Shown: positions 33,373-43,506, numbered from the stretch's first letter. The stretch is 64,000 nt of DNA from Ga0077527 sp032128415 (GCA_032128415.1 JAQBGW010000165.1:6937-70936), one strand, 5' to 3'. The notes: generated from the sequence alone by a model not told the origin. A program made the numbers and translations.

Positions 33373-34533
33373 TCAGTCGGCCTGCTTGCGCAGAAATGCC
33401 GGGATATCGAGCATTTCGACACCGGACTGCCGCATCGCCTCAACGGTAGCATCGCGGTTACGCCTGCGGATCACCGCGGGCTGTTCCAGCGCCCCGTAAT
33501 CGACCTCCATCACCATATTGTCGGTTCCGGTTTTCTGCGCCACCATGACCAGCGGCTTCACTGCCTGACGCACCATCGGTTTGCCCAAACCTGTCGCGAC
33601 AATCGTCACCCGCAGTCCGTCTTCCAGGCTTTCATCGTAAACCGTCCCGACGATGACCGTGGCCGACTCGGACGCAAAGGCCTTGATGGTTTCCATGACG
33701 TCGTACATTTCCTGCAACTGGAAAGTAGCCTTGCTTGCCGAGATGTTGACCAGCACACCGCGCGCATCGGAAATGTTGATGTCCTCGAGCAGCGGGCAGG
33801 CTACAGCCTGTTCCGCAGCCTCGCGGGCGCGCCCGGCACCCGATGCCTTCGCCGAGCCCATCATCGCCATTCCCATCTCCGCCATGACGGTACGCACGTC
33901 GGCAAAATCGACGTTGATCATGCCGGGGCAGCTGATGATTTCAGCAATCCCGGCGACTGCTCCGTGCAACACGTCGTTGGCGGCCCGAAACGCTTCGTCG
34001 AGAGTGATCGCGTTGCCAAGCACCTGCATCAGTTTGTCGTTCGGAATGACAATCAGCGAATCGACATGCTGCGCCAGCGCTTCGAGTCCTTCTTGTGCGA
34101 TTCGCTGGCGTTTACCCTCGAAAGCAAACGGCTTGGTCACCACTGCCACCGTCAAAATACCGAGTTCCTGGGCAATTTCGGCCACGACCGGAGCAGCGCC
34201 GGTCCCGGTGCCGCCACCCATGCCTGCGGTCAGGAACAGCATGTCGGCACCGCCGATCATCTCCGCAATGCGATCGCGATCCTCCAGCGCGGCCTTGCGG
34301 CCGATCTCAGGATTGGCACCAGCACCAAGTCCCTTGGTAATCTCGCCGCCCAACTGCAACTGGGATTTGGCCTGATTGCGCTTGAGCGCCTGGGCGTCCG
34401 TATTGGCGCAGATGAACTCCACGCCCTGCACGCCTTGCACGATCATATGGTCCACTGCATTACCACCGCAACCGCCGACCCCGATCACTTTAATTACCGC
34501 TTCCTGCGCCTGTGCATCAATCAGTTCAATCAT
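33373..34533 (-). CDS. ftsZ: cell division GTPase FtsZ
   Basis: ATG 34533 has an AAAAGGAG box upstream. The 386-residue tubulin homologue has 'GVGGCGGNAVDHM' near 18, the signature 'AGMGGGTGTGAAPVVAEIAQELG' near 105, and the T7 loop 'MINVDFADVRTVM'. The C-terminal tail 'LDIPAFLRKQAD' binds FtsA and ZipA. It assembles the Z ring in the cytoplasm. The upstream gap from ftsA is 93 bp. Confidence 0.98.
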   Translation of the reverse strand: MIELIDAQAQEAVIKVIGVGGCGGNAVDHMIVQGVQGVEFICANTDAQALKRNQAKSQLQLGGEITKGLGAGANPEIGRKAALEDRDRIAEMIGGADMLFLTAGMGGGTGTGAAPVVAEIAQELGILTVAVVTKPFAFEGKRQRIAQEGLEALAQHVDSLIVIPNDKLMQVLGNAITLDEAFRAANDVLHGAVAGIAEIISCPGMINVDFADVRTVMAEMGMAMMGSAKASGAGRAREAAEQAVACPLLEDINISDARGVLVNISASKATFQLQEMYDVMETIKAFASESATVIVGTVYDESLEDGLRVTIVATGLGKPMVRQAVKPLVMVAQKTGTDNMVMEVDYGALEQPAVIRRRNRDATVEAMRQSGVEMLDIPAFLRKQAD

Positions 34534-34626
34534 GTGAATCTCCTTTTCCCCAAACGAAGTGATGTTGAAAAAATCCTGCAACCACAAAATCCTTGAATCT
34601 CTCGACCCGTACGCGTGCCGTCTTCA

Positions 34627-35865
34627 TCAGAAATTCCCTGTAAACCAGTTTTTCATCCGCTCCAGAACCTGCTGAATGCTGCCGACATGTGCGCGCGCCG
34701 CTTCGCGCTGATGATGCTCATTGGCTCCGGCAATCAGCAGCCCCACACCGGTTGCATAGCGCGTGCTGCGCACGACCTCGGCAAGTCCGCCGGTGTAATG
34801 CGGCAGGCCGATGCGCACCGGCATGTGAAAAATTTCCTCGCCCAGCTCGACCATGCCCTGCATAGCGCTCGAACCGCCGGTTAGCACTACCCCCGACGAG
34901 AGCAATTCCTCGTAACCGCTGCGGCGCAGCTCGGATTGCACCAGCGAATAGAGTTCCTCGACGCGCGGCTCAATGACCTCGGCCAGCGTCTTGCGCGACA
35001 ACTGTCGCGAGCTGCGGTCGCCCACTCCCGGCACATCAACCATTTCCTGCGGATCGGCGAGTTGCGACAGCGCGCTGCCGAAGCGTTGCTTGATGTCCTC
35101 AGCGTCCTTGGTCGGCGTGCGCAGCGCCATCGCAATGTCGTTGGTAATCTGGTCGCCGGCAATCGGGATCACCGCCGTGTGGCGGATCGCGCCATGAGTG
35201 AATACCGCAATGTCGGTAGTGCCCCCACCGATATCGACGAGACACACACCCAGATCCTTTTCATCCTCGGACAGCACGGCCACCGAAGATGCCAGCGGCT
35301 GCAAAATCAGGTCATTGACCTCAAGGCCGCAGCGGCGCACGCATTTGACAATGTTCTGTGCCGCCGACACTGCTCCGGTCACCATGTGCACCTTGACCTC
35401 GAGCCGCACCCCGGACATGCCCAAAGGCTCGCGCACGTCCTCTTGCCCGTCGATAATGAATTCCTGGTTAAGTACATGCAGAATCTGCTGGTCGTTGGGA
35501 ATCTGCACCGCTTTGGCAGTCTCGATCACGCGATCGATATCCATCTGCGTGACTTCCTTGTCCTTGATCGCGACCATGCCCTGCGAGTTGAAGCTCCTGA
35601 TGTGATTGCCGGCGATTCCGGTGTATACCTCCCTGATCTTGCAGTCGGCCATCAGCTCAGCCTCTTCCAGCGCCCGCTGTATCGCATTCACCGTGGTCTC
35701 GATGTTGACCACTACGCCCTTCTTCAGACCGCGCGACGGATGGCTGCCCATGCCGATAATCTCGAAGCCGCCTTCCGGCTTGAGTTCAGCGACAATGGCG
35801 ACGATCTTCGATGTGCCGATGTCGAGGCCCACCACCAGTTTTTTATTTTCTCTCGTCTTGCTCAT
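34627..35865 (-). CDS. ftsA: cell division actin-like protein FtsA
   Basis: The product is an actin-fold membrane tether of FtsZ. ATG 35865 gives MSKTRENKKLVVGLDIGTSKIVAIVAEL; an in-frame ATG at 35877 adds four residues, and neither ribosome-binding site is strong. It has 'DIGGGTTDIAVFTHGAIRHTAVIPIAGDQIT' for nucleotide binding, 'LTGGSSAMQGMVELGEEIF', and the C-terminal amphipathic helix 'VLERMKNWFTGNF' that binds membrane. It follows ftsQ closely. Confidence 0.97.
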   Translation of the reverse strand: MSKTRENKKLVVGLDIGTSKIVAIVAELKPEGGFEIIGMGSHPSRGLKKGVVVNIETTVNAIQRALEEAELMADCKIREVYTGIAGNHIRSFNSQGMVAIKDKEVTQMDIDRVIETAKAVQIPNDQQILHVLNQEFIIDGQEDVREPLGMSGVRLEVKVHMVTGAVSAAQNIVKCVRRCGLEVNDLILQPLASSVAVLSEDEKDLGVCLVDIGGGTTDIAVFTHGAIRHTAVIPIAGDQITNDIAMALRTPTKDAEDIKQRFGSALSQLADPQEMVDVPGVGDRSSRQLSRKTLAEVIEPRVEELYSLVQSELRRSGYEELLSSGVVLTGGSSAMQGMVELGEEIFHMPVRIGLPHYTGGLAEVVRSTRYATGVGLLIAGANEHHQREAARAHVGSIQQVLERMKNWFTGNF

Positions 35866-35880
35866 GATCCCCGTCATTTC

Positions 35881-36618
35881 CTAAACGCCGCGCTTGCGGC
35901 GATTCTCGGTATCCGCGGGTTGCAACCCAGGTATCCGCGCGGCAAATCCGTTGGCGTAACGCAAATCGACGCGATCCACAGTGCGCGGTACGCGCGCAAT
36001 GGTCTGTGCATAGGTCGCCACAAAGCGCCGCAAACGCTCTTCGACATGCTCACGCCCAAGAACCAGCGTCATGCCGTCATCGAGTCGGATCTGCCAGGCG
36101 CGACGCGGCGATACATTGACCTCGCCCGGTGTCCTGCTGATCGTCACCAGATTCCGGTGAAAGTGGTGATACTGAATCGCCATTTCCTTGGCTGCCCCCG
36201 CAGGACCGTTGAACACGGGCAAGGCGCCTTCGTACGCCGCCTCGAAAACTTCGCCATGCTTGTTGACCAGAGCCGTCTTGCCCCAGCGCGCGAGCGGCAC
36301 GTGCTCGATCAACGCAATCTCGATCCGGCTCGGCCAATGCCGGCGCACCTCGGCATGCCGTACCCACGGCAGGGTTTCGAATGCCGCGCGCGCAGCATCA
36401 AGTTTCAGCATGAAGAATGTGCCGCGGACTTCGCGCCGCACTATGTCCTCCACTTGTTGCCGGGTGACATGCGTGAGCGGTGTCATCACGCGCACATTGC
36501 TCACCGGAAACGCCGGCAAACGCACCACCCAGGCCACGCCCGCGCCGAGTGCACCGACCAACGCCAGCACAAACAGCGCGTCGGCCATCAGGTTGAGTGC
36601 GCCGGGCCTATCCCACAT
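35881..36618 (-). CDS. ftsQ: cell division protein FtsQ
   Basis: ATG 36618, with GGAG eight bases upstream, gives the typical betaproteobacterial start MWDRPGALNLMADALFVLAL. A longer ORF to 36654 would overlap ddl more. The 245-residue bitopic protein has one membrane segment (about 12-34), a POTRA domain ('FPVSNVRVMTPLTHVTRQQVEDIV') and the beta domain ('LPWVRHAEVRRHWPSRIEIALIEHVPLARW'). It joins FtsL and FtsB in the divisome periplasm. Confidence 0.94.
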   Translation of the reverse strand: MWDRPGALNLMADALFVLALVGALGAGVAWVVRLPAFPVSNVRVMTPLTHVTRQQVEDIVRREVRGTFFMLKLDAARAAFETLPWVRHAEVRRHWPSRIEIALIEHVPLARWGKTALVNKHGEVFEAAYEGALPVFNGPAGAAKEMAIQYHHFHRNLVTISRTPGEVNVSPRRAWQIRLDDGMTLVLGREHVEERLRRFVATYAQTIARVPRTVDRVDLRYANGFAARIPGLQPADTENRRKRGV

Positions 36619-37519
36619 GAGCCAGCTCCAAAATGCGCGTGGCCAGCGCAGCAAAGGACAGCCCGGCCTGCTTCGCCGCCATCGGCACCAGGCTGTGTCC
36701 GGTCATACCGGGTGAAGTATTCATTTCCAGGAACTGCACACTGCCGTCCGCGCGGCGGATCAAATCAGCGCGCCCCCACCCCGCGCAATCGAGCGCGCGA
36801 GCACTCTGCATGACCAGATCGCCGATGCGGCGTTCTTCAACTTCCGGCAGTCCGCAGGGGCAGTGGTATTGGGTGTCGTCGCTGAAATACTTGTTCTGAT
36901 AATCGTAGTTGCCCTGCGGCGCCTCAATACGGATCATCGGCAGCACCTGCTCGCCGAGGAAACCGACCGTGAGTTCGTCGCCGGCAGCAAACTCTTCCGC
37001 CATCACTTGTGCGTCATGGTGCGCCGCCAGCGCGTACGCCTGAGGCAAATCGGCGGCCCGCGCCACTTTGGTCAGGCCGATGGTCGAGCCCTCACGCACC
37101 GGCTTGACGATCATCGGCAGCCCGAGACGCGCCGCCACGCCCGACCAGTCGCTCCGCGCGTCGATAACCTCAAATTTAGGTGTCGGAATGCCGACGGTCG
37201 CCCAGATCATTTTGGTGCGTACCTTGTCCATCGCCAGTGCCGAGCCCAGCACACCGCTACCGGTGTACGGGATGCCCATCAGCTCCAGCGCGCCCTGCAC
37301 GGTGCCATCCTCGCCATAGCGTCCATGCAAAGCGATGAACACACGCGCGTATCCCTCGCGCTTCAGATCGAAAATCTCGCGTTCCGCCGGGTCAAAGGCA
37401 TGAGCATCGCAACCGACGGCACACAGCGCTTCCAGCACATTTTTCCCACTCATCAGCGAGATATCCCGCTCGGCGCTGCGGCCGCCCATGAGCACTGCGA
37501 CTTTTCCAAACCCGCTCAT
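36608..37519 (-). CDS. ddl: D-alanine--D-alanine ligase
   Basis: The 303-residue ATP-grasp enzyme makes D-Ala-D-Ala for peptidoglycan. It has 'VAVLMGGRSAERDISLMSG', 'VFIALHGRYGEDGTVQGALELMGIPYTGSGV', 'MIVKPVREGSTIGLTKV' and the metal motif 'FLEMNTSPGMTGHSLVP'. It overlaps murB by 4 bp and ftsQ by 11 bp. Confidence 0.97.
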   Translation of the reverse strand: MSGFGKVAVLMGGRSAERDISLMSGKNVLEALCAVGCDAHAFDPAEREIFDLKREGYARVFIALHGRYGEDGTVQGALELMGIPYTGSGVLGSALAMDKVRTKMIWATVGIPTPKFEVIDARSDWSGVAARLGLPMIVKPVREGSTIGLTKVARAADLPQAYALAAHHDAQVMAEEFAAGDELTVGFLGEQVLPMIRIEAPQGNYDYQNKYFSDDTQYHCPCGLPEVEERRIGDLVMQSARALDCAGWGRADLIRRADGSVQFLEMNTSPGMTGHSLVPMAAKQAGLSFAALATRILELAHVG

Positions 37520-38466
37520 GCGCGCACTCCAATGATGCGCACTTCGCGTTCAAGCTGGACACCGTAGCGTTGCAACACGGTTTGCTGCGCCAGTTCGATC
37601 AACGCCTCGATATCCGCCGCCCGCGCAGCACCCCGGTTGACGATGAAATTCGCGTGCTTGCCGGAAATGATTGCGTCACCGATGGCATGTCCTTTCAGAC
37701 CGCAGGCCTCGATCAGACGCGCGGCATGATCGCCCGGCGGATTGCGGAACACCGAGCCGGCGTTGGGCTCACCCAGCGGCTGCGCAGCAATACGCCGCGC
37801 CAGCAGCGCCTTGATACTGTTCCGTGCCATGGCGCTGTTGCCGGCCGGCAGACGCAGCGTCGCTGCGACAAACCATTCATCGCTGCTTAGCACATCCGCC
37901 ACCGCATGGCTGCAGCGCTCCACGCTGCGATAACCAATGGCGTAATCCTGCGGCGTGCGTACATGTATGTTGCCGGCGCGATCGATGGTTTCAACCCGAG
38001 TCACAGCATTCCAGGTCTCGCCGCCGTAACAACCGGCATTCATGGCCAGGGCGCCACCGAGCGTGCCGGGAATGCCGGAGAAAAATTCCGCCTCACCCAG
38101 TGAGTGCAATGCGGCAAAGCGCGCAATCTTCGGACTGGCTACCCCGGCCTGCGCCCACAGTTCGCCGCCCATCGCGTCCTGACGCAGCAGCCGCAGCCCG
38201 CGCAACGCCCAATGGGTGAAAATCACCGTCGCATCAAGCCCGCCGTCGCGCACCAGCAGATTACTGCCCAGTCCGACCATCAGTACGGGTTCACGCTCCG
38301 GCAAACCGCGCAGGAACAGCGCCAGATCTCTCAGATCCGCCGGTGCATACGTGCATCGCGCACGGCCGCCGGCGCGCCAACTGACATGCCGCGCCATGGA
38401 TTCGTCCCTGCGCATTTCGCCGCGCAGCCCGGAATGCAATATCTGCGTGTGTTCGCTCATGTTCAT
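37516..38466 (-). CDS. murB: UDP-N-acetylenolpyruvoylglucosamine reductase
   Basis: The 316-residue FAD enzyme reduces the enolpyruvyl group to make UDP-MurNAc. It has 'HVSWRAGGRARCTYAPAD', 'VGLGSNLLVRDGGLDATVI', 'IPGTLGGALAMNAGCYGGETWNAV', the catalytic 'PNAGSVFRNPPGDHAARLIE', and the C-terminal 'GVQLEREVRIIG'. It lies between murC (27 bp) and ddl (4-bp overlap). Confidence 0.96.
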   Translation of the reverse strand: MNMSEHTQILHSGLRGEMRRDESMARHVSWRAGGRARCTYAPADLRDLALFLRGLPEREPVLMVGLGSNLLVRDGGLDATVIFTHWALRGLRLLRQDAMGGELWAQAGVASPKIARFAALHSLGEAEFFSGIPGTLGGALAMNAGCYGGETWNAVTRVETIDRAGNIHVRTPQDYAIGYRSVERCSHAVADVLSSDEWFVAATLRLPAGNSAMARNSIKALLARRIAAQPLGEPNAGSVFRNPPGDHAARLIEACGLKGHAIGDAIISGKHANFIVNRGAARAADIEALIELAQQTVLQRYGVQLEREVRIIGVRA

Positions 38467-38493
38467 GTCTGCGCTAGGCGCCGGCGTGGCATC

Positions 38494-39897
38494 TCAATGG
38501 GCATGCGCCTCCTTTGCCAATCGGCTTGCAACAGTCCCGATCGACCCGGCGCCCATGGCCAGCACGACATCACCATCGCGCGCCGCAGCGTGGATCGCTG
38601 CCGGCAAATCGGCGACCTGCTCCACAAAAACCGGCTCGAACTTACCCAATACGCGCACGGCGCGCGCCAGCGAGCGTCCATCTGCGGCGATGATCGGCGC
38701 CTCTCCTGCGGCGTACACCTCGGTCAGCAGTAACCCGTCCACGTCGGTCAATACCCGGACAAAATCCTCGAAACAATCGCGGGTGCGGGTATAACGGTGC
38801 GGCTGGAAAACAAGCAGCAAACGCCTCCCGGGAAACGCCCCGCGCGCCGCGGCGATCGTTGCCGCCATCTCGACCGGGTGGTGGCCGTAGTCGTCGATCA
38901 GTTCAATAATTCCGCCGCCGGCGAGTTTGATGGCGCCGTAGCGCTGGAAACGGCGGCCCACACCCTTGAAATCAGCCAGCGCCTTGACGATTTTCCCGTC
39001 GGGCACACCGACTTCCATGCCGACGGCAACCGCCGCCAGCGCGTTTTGCACGTTATGCACGCCGGGAAGGTTCAGCGTGATATCCAGATCAGGCAGCCGC
39101 TTGCCATTGCTGCGCACGACCCGGAAGTGCATCCTGCCGGCATCGGCGACGACGGCGTGCGCCCGTATTTGCGCGCCCTCCGCAACGCCATAAGTGACCA
39201 CGGTTTTAGTCAGTCGCGGCATGATCGAGCGCACATTGACGTCATCACTGCAGAGCACCGCCACACCGTAGAACGGCAATCGCTCCACAAAATCGACAAA
39301 AGCCTGCTTGAGCTTGTCGAGCGAGTGATCGTAGGTTTCCATATGGTCCGCGTCGATATTGGTCACCACGGACAACACTGGCTGCAGATGCAGAAATGAT
39401 GCGTCGGATTCATCAGCCTCAGCGACAATGAATTCACCGGCACCGAGCCGGGCGTGTGCGCCGGCGCTTTCCAGACGGCCGCCAATCACGAATGTCGGAT
39501 CCAGCCCGCCTTCCGCAAGCACGCTGGCGGCAAGGCTGGTTGTCGTAGTCTTGCCGTGCGTACCCGCAACTGCGATGCCTTTTTTCAGGCGCATCAGTTC
39601 GGCAAGCATCAGCGCGCGGGGAACCACCGGCACATGACGGGCACGTGCCGCGAACACCTCCGGGTTGTCGGCTTTGACGGCACTGGATATCACCACAACA
39701 TCTGCACTGGCGACATGCTCCGCGGAATGACCGATGTGGACTTGCGCACCGAGACCGGTGAGACGGCGCGTCGCATTGCTTTCGCTCAGATCCGATCCGC
39801 TGACGACATAATCGAGATTCAGCAGCACTTCGGCGATACCGCTCATGCCGGCGCCGCCGATGCCCACGAAATGCACATGTCGAACCTTGTGTCTCAT
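38494..39897 (-). CDS. murC: UDP-N-acetylmuramate--L-alanine ligase
   Basis: ATG 39897 overlaps the murG stop as ATGA and gives MRHKVRHVHFVGIGGAGMSGIAE. The 467-residue Mur ligase adds L-Ala to UDP-MurNAc. It has the P-loop 'VAGTHGKTTTTSLAASVLAEG', 'TNIDADHMETYDHS' and the C-terminal 'YGHHPVEMAATIAAARGAFPGRRLLLVFQPHRYTRTRDCF'. Confidence 0.97.
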   Translation of the reverse strand: MRHKVRHVHFVGIGGAGMSGIAEVLLNLDYVVSGSDLSESNATRRLTGLGAQVHIGHSAEHVASADVVVISSAVKADNPEVFAARARHVPVVPRALMLAELMRLKKGIAVAGTHGKTTTTSLAASVLAEGGLDPTFVIGGRLESAGAHARLGAGEFIVAEADESDASFLHLQPVLSVVTNIDADHMETYDHSLDKLKQAFVDFVERLPFYGVAVLCSDDVNVRSIMPRLTKTVVTYGVAEGAQIRAHAVVADAGRMHFRVVRSNGKRLPDLDITLNLPGVHNVQNALAAVAVGMEVGVPDGKIVKALADFKGVGRRFQRYGAIKLAGGGIIELIDDYGHHPVEMAATIAAARGAFPGRRLLLVFQPHRYTRTRDCFEDFVRVLTDVDGLLLTEVYAAGEAPIIAADGRSLARAVRVLGKFEPVFVEQVADLPAAIHAAARDGDVVLAMGAGSIGTVASRLAKEAHAH

Positions 39898-40967
39898 GCC
39901 GGCGCAAGCTCCATGCACAGGTCCGCGACTTTCTGCGCGGCATCAGGTTTACCGACTGCGCGTGCTGCCCGCGCCATCTCCAGCAGCCGGGCTCGCGTCA
40001 ATCCGCGCAGCGCCGCGGACAGTGACTGCGGCGTCAGTTCATGCTGCGGCATCAGCAATGCCGCACCGCGATCAGCGAGGTATCCGGCATTGCGCGTCTG
40101 ATGATCATCGACCGCGTGCGGAAACGGCACGAGGATGCTGCCGACGCCCGCAACGGCCAGCTCGGTGACGGTCGTCGCACCGGCGCGGCAAATGACCAGG
40201 TCGGTTTCACCATAACGCGACGCCATGTCGTCGATAAACGCCAGGATTTCCGCATCGACTCCTGCTGCGCGATACGCGGCACGCAACGCCTCCGCATGTG
40301 CAGCCCCCCCCTGATGCGTCACCCGCGGGCGCTCTGCCGCGGACAACAACCCCAGCGCCTGTGGAACAAGTTCATTGAGCGCTTTTGCACCCAGACTGCC
40401 GCCGACCACCAGTACACGCAACGGGCCGCTGCGGTTGCCGAAACGCGCTTCCGGCGGCGGAAGATTCACAATATCGGCGCGCACCGGATTACCGGACCAC
40501 ACCACGTCAACCCGCCCGCTGAAAGCGTCGGGAAATGCCGCCAGCACGCGATCCGCAACACCCGCCAGCACGCGGTTGGCCAAACCGGGAATTGCATTCT
40601 GCTCATGGATAACCAGCGGCTTTCCGAGCAAGGCCGCCATCATGCCGCCGGGGAATGCGGCATAACCGCCCATGCCCAGCACCACATCCGGTCGATGGCG
40701 GAAAATCGCCTGCGCGCTTTGCCAGAACGCGATCAACAGCGTCACCGGCAGAAATATTTGGCGCAACAAACCCTTACCGCGGACACCGCTGAAACGGATC
40801 CACACAGTCTGATAACCGCGGGACGGCACCAGCCTCTCCTCCATGCCGCCGCGGGCGCCGAGCCAAACCACTTTCCAGCCACGTTCGCGCACCACATCCG
40901 CAACCGCCAGTGCGGGAAAAATATGTCCCCCGGTCCCGCCCGCCATGATCAGCAAGGTGCGGTTCAT
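39894..40967 (-). CDS. murG: undecaprenyldiphospho-muramoylpentapeptide N-acetylglucosaminyltransferase
   Basis: ATG 40967 overlaps the ftsW stop as ATGA; a longer ORF to 41147 runs through ftsW. The 357-residue GT28 enzyme turns lipid I into lipid II at the inner face of the membrane. It has 'IMAGGTGGHIFPALAVADVVRERG', 'HEQNAIPGLANRVLAGVADRVL' and 'CRAGATTVTELAVAGVGSILVPFPHAVDDHQTRNA'. Confidence 0.97.
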   Translation of the reverse strand: MNRTLLIMAGGTGGHIFPALAVADVVRERGWKVVWLGARGGMEERLVPSRGYQTVWIRFSGVRGKGLLRQIFLPVTLLIAFWQSAQAIFRHRPDVVLGMGGYAAFPGGMMAALLGKPLVIHEQNAIPGLANRVLAGVADRVLAAFPDAFSGRVDVVWSGNPVRADIVNLPPPEARFGNRSGPLRVLVVGGSLGAKALNELVPQALGLLSAAERPRVTHQGGAAHAEALRAAYRAAGVDAEILAFIDDMASRYGETDLVICRAGATTVTELAVAGVGSILVPFPHAVDDHQTRNAGYLADRGAALLMPQHELTPQSLSAALRGLTRARLLEMARAARAVGKPDAAQKVADLCMELAPA

Positions 40968-42130
40968 ACCGTAAACCCCCGCGCCAACTGTCGATTCTCC
41001 CAGTCCACACGCAGCAACACAGCCAGCGCGCAGCAGGTGGCGAGAATTGCGCTGCCGCCGAAGGACAGCAGCGGCAGTGTCAGACCCTTGGTCGGCAACA
41101 CGCCCATGTTGACGCCCATGTTGACGATCGCCTGCACACCGATCCACAGACCGATGCCTTGCGCTACGAGCGCAGCAAACGGTCGCTCCCTATCGGCGGC
41201 GCGGCGGCCAATGACGAAGGCGCGCCATACCATCCACCCAAACAACAGTACCAGCGTCAGGACTCCGACAAAGCCGAGTTCTTCGGCAATCACCGCCAGC
41301 AGAAAATCGGTATGCGCCTCGGGCAGATAAAAGAGCTTCTCCACGCTGGCGCCCAGACCCACGCCCAGCCATTCGCCGCGACCGAAGGCGATCAGCGCGT
41401 GGGAGAGCTGGTAACCCTTGCCGTACGGATCTGCCCACGGATCCATAAAGCCGATCACGCGTTGCATGCGGTAAGGACTGGTCCAGATCAGCAGCAGAAA
41501 GCCGAACACCAACATGACGATCAAACCCGCAAACAGGCGCCAGTTCATGCCGCCGAGAAACAGGATGCCCATGGCAATCACTGTGATGACGGCGAGCGCG
41601 CCGAAATCCGGCTCGCGCAACAGCAAGCCTCCGGTCAGCAACATCACGCCGAACATCGGCAAAAACCCTTTGCGCAGACTGTGCAGGAAGGCTGCCTTGC
41701 GCACCGTGTAATCGGCAGCGTAGATCACTACAAACAGCTTCATCAGTTCGGACGGCTGCACATTGATCACGAACAGCGACAACCAGCGCCGGCTGCCGTT
41801 GACCTCGCGCCCGATACCCGGCACCAGCACCAGCACCAGCAATATCAGTCCGCTGATAAACAAGAACGGTGCGGTGCGCTGCCACAGACGCAGCGGAATC
41901 TGGAACACCATCGTGCCGGCCATGAGACTGATCAACACAAACGATAGGTGTCGCGTCAGGTAATGGGTCGCGTTGTTGCCGGTGATGCGGCTCGCCTCGG
42001 CAATCGCGATGGATGACGAATACACCATGACCACGCCAATGGCGAGCAGCAGCAGCGTGACCCAGATCAGCGCGCGGTCGTACTCCGGCAACGCGGCTCG
42101 GGATCCGGCCGTAGCGAAATAGGCGCTCAT
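40964..42130 (-). CDS. ftsW: SEDS-family septal peptidoglycan polymerase FtsW
   Basis: The 388-residue product has about ten membrane segments and SEDS landmarks 'NGSRRWLSLFVINVQPSELMKL' and 'LGVGLGASVEKLFYLPEAHTDFLLAVIAEELGFVG'. It makes septal glycan from lipid II with FtsI. ATG 42130 overlaps the murD stop as ATGA. Confidence 0.96.
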   Translation of the reverse strand: MSAYFATAGSRAALPEYDRALIWVTLLLLAIGVVMVYSSSIAIAEASRITGNNATHYLTRHLSFVLISLMAGTMVFQIPLRLWQRTAPFLFISGLILLVLVLVPGIGREVNGSRRWLSLFVINVQPSELMKLFVVIYAADYTVRKAAFLHSLRKGFLPMFGVMLLTGGLLLREPDFGALAVITVIAMGILFLGGMNWRLFAGLIVMLVFGFLLLIWTSPYRMQRVIGFMDPWADPYGKGYQLSHALIAFGRGEWLGVGLGASVEKLFYLPEAHTDFLLAVIAEELGFVGVLTLVLLFGWMVWRAFVIGRRAADRERPFAALVAQGIGLWIGVQAIVNMGVNMGVLPTKGLTLPLLSFGGSAILATCCALAVLLRVDWENRQLARGFTV

Positions 42131-43506
42131 GACTGCCGCTCCGCGATCACCGTCACCGCTGCGGCGAATACTTCTGCACGATGCACATAGTTGCGGTACA
42201 TGTCGTAACTGGCACAGGCCGGCGACAACACCACAGCGTCGCCGGGCCGCGCCGCAGCCAGCGCCAAGGCCACGGCTTCCGTCATGTCTCCTGCACGCAA
42301 TACGGGAGCAGCGGCGCCGATGGCGGCGGCGATGCGTGCAGCATCGCGACCGATCAGCACCACGGCGCGCGCTTTACCACGCGCAGCCGCTGCCAGCGGC
42401 GCAAAATCCTGGCCTTTGCCGTCGCCACCCGCGATCAGCACCACCGTCTGCGACATGCCGCGCAGCGCGGCGACCGTGGCCCCGACATTGGTGCCTTTGG
42501 AATCGTCGTAAAACTCTATCTTATTGATTTCATTAATCTTTTTAACCCGATGTGGCAGTCCGCTGAACTGCGCCCAGCCGGCAACAATGGCGTCATCTGC
42601 AATACCCGCGGCCCGGCACAACGCGCCTGCCGCAAGCGCATTCGCCGCGTTGTGCATGCCGCTGACGCGCAACCGGTCTATGCCGGCCAGCACGGTCGCC
42701 CCGCGCGCCAGGTGCGACACTGTCTTAGATGCGATTACACCCCAATCATCGGCTGCCCGCGGTTGATCAAGGCCGAAGCTCACCACCCGGCGCTGCTGCC
42801 GCGCCATGCCGGCGCTCCACACATCCTGGCGATTGATGACCTGTACGCCGCTGCCGGCAAAGATGCGCGCCTTGGCCTGCGCGTACTCGCGCAGCCCGTC
42901 ATAGCGATCGAGATGATCCTCTGAAATATTGAGCACCGTCGCTGCTGTGGCATCCAGCGTGTCTATGCTTTCCAGTTGAAAACTCGACAGCTCCAGTACG
43001 AATATGCCCGGCATCGCTGTGCCTGCTTCAATATCGGCCAGCGCGTCGAGTACCGGCAGTCCTATATTCCCGGCTACAACCGGCTGCAGTTTTGCCGCAG
43101 CGCAGATTTCACCGACCATGGCCGTCACGGTGCTCTTGCCGTTGGAGCCGGTAATGGCGAGGATCGGCGGTGCATCGCCGCGCGCACGCAACGCCTGCGC
43201 GAACAATTCAACATCGCCCACCACCGGTACACCGCGTCGCGCAGCTGCGGCAATGGTGCCGCCGCGACGATCAACGCCCGGGCTGACCGCGATCACATCC
43301 GCAGTTGCCACCTGCGCGTCCGGGGTTATTCCCAACGTCAGCGGCATGTCCGGAAAATCGCGCCGCAGGGTTTCACCGTGTGGTGGCGCGGCGCGGGTAT
43401 CGGTGACGCGCACTACCGCGCCGCGCCGGTGCGCCCACCGCGCCATCGACAGTCCGGAATCGCCGAGGCCAACAACCAGCACCTTTGCGCCTTTAAGGAT
43501 CAGCAT
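42127..43506 (-). CDS. murD: UDP-N-acetylmuramoylalanine--D-glutamate ligase
   Basis: ATG 43506 gives MLILKGAKVLVVGLGDSGLSMARW, the expected start; an ORF to 43608 adds a basic lead and is unlikely. The 459-residue Mur ligase has 'ITGSNGKSTVTAMVGEIC' and 'NISEDHLDRYDGLREYAQAKARIF'. The C-terminal domain has 'LIAGGDGKGQDFAPL' and 'VLSPACASYDMYRNYVHRAEVF'. It adds D-Glu. It is separated from mraY by 277 bp, the loosest junction in the upstream half of the cluster, and that gap contains an mraY fragment. Confidence 0.97.
   Translation of the reverse strand: MLILKGAKVLVVGLGDSGLSMARWAHRRGAVVRVTDTRAAPPHGETLRRDFPDMPLTLGITPDAQVATADVIAVSPGVDRRGGTIAAAARRGVPVVGDVELFAQALRARGDAPPILAITGSNGKSTVTAMVGEICAAAKLQPVVAGNIGLPVLDALADIEAGTAMPGIFVLELSSFQLESIDTLDATAATVLNISEDHLDRYDGLREYAQAKARIFAGSGVQVINRQDVWSAGMARQQRRVVSFGLDQPRAADDWGVIASKTVSHLARGATVLAGIDRLRVSGMHNAANALAAGALCRAAGIADDAIVAGWAQFSGLPHRVKKINEINKIEFYDDSKGTNVGATVAALRGMSQTVVLIAGGDGKGQDFAPLAAAARGKARAVVLIGRDAARIAAAIGAAAPVLRAGDMTEAVALALAAARPGDAVVLSPACASYDMYRNYVHRAEVFAAAVTVIAERQS

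Noticed and set aside
34936..36813. Plus-strand ORF of 625 codons opposite ftsA, ftsQ and ddl
   Set aside because: It is a GC-rich shadow of three certain cell-division genes and has no motif of its own.
40968..41147. N-terminal extension of murG
   Set aside because: It lies within ftsW in another frame; ATG 40967 gives the conserved MurG start and an ATGA overlap.
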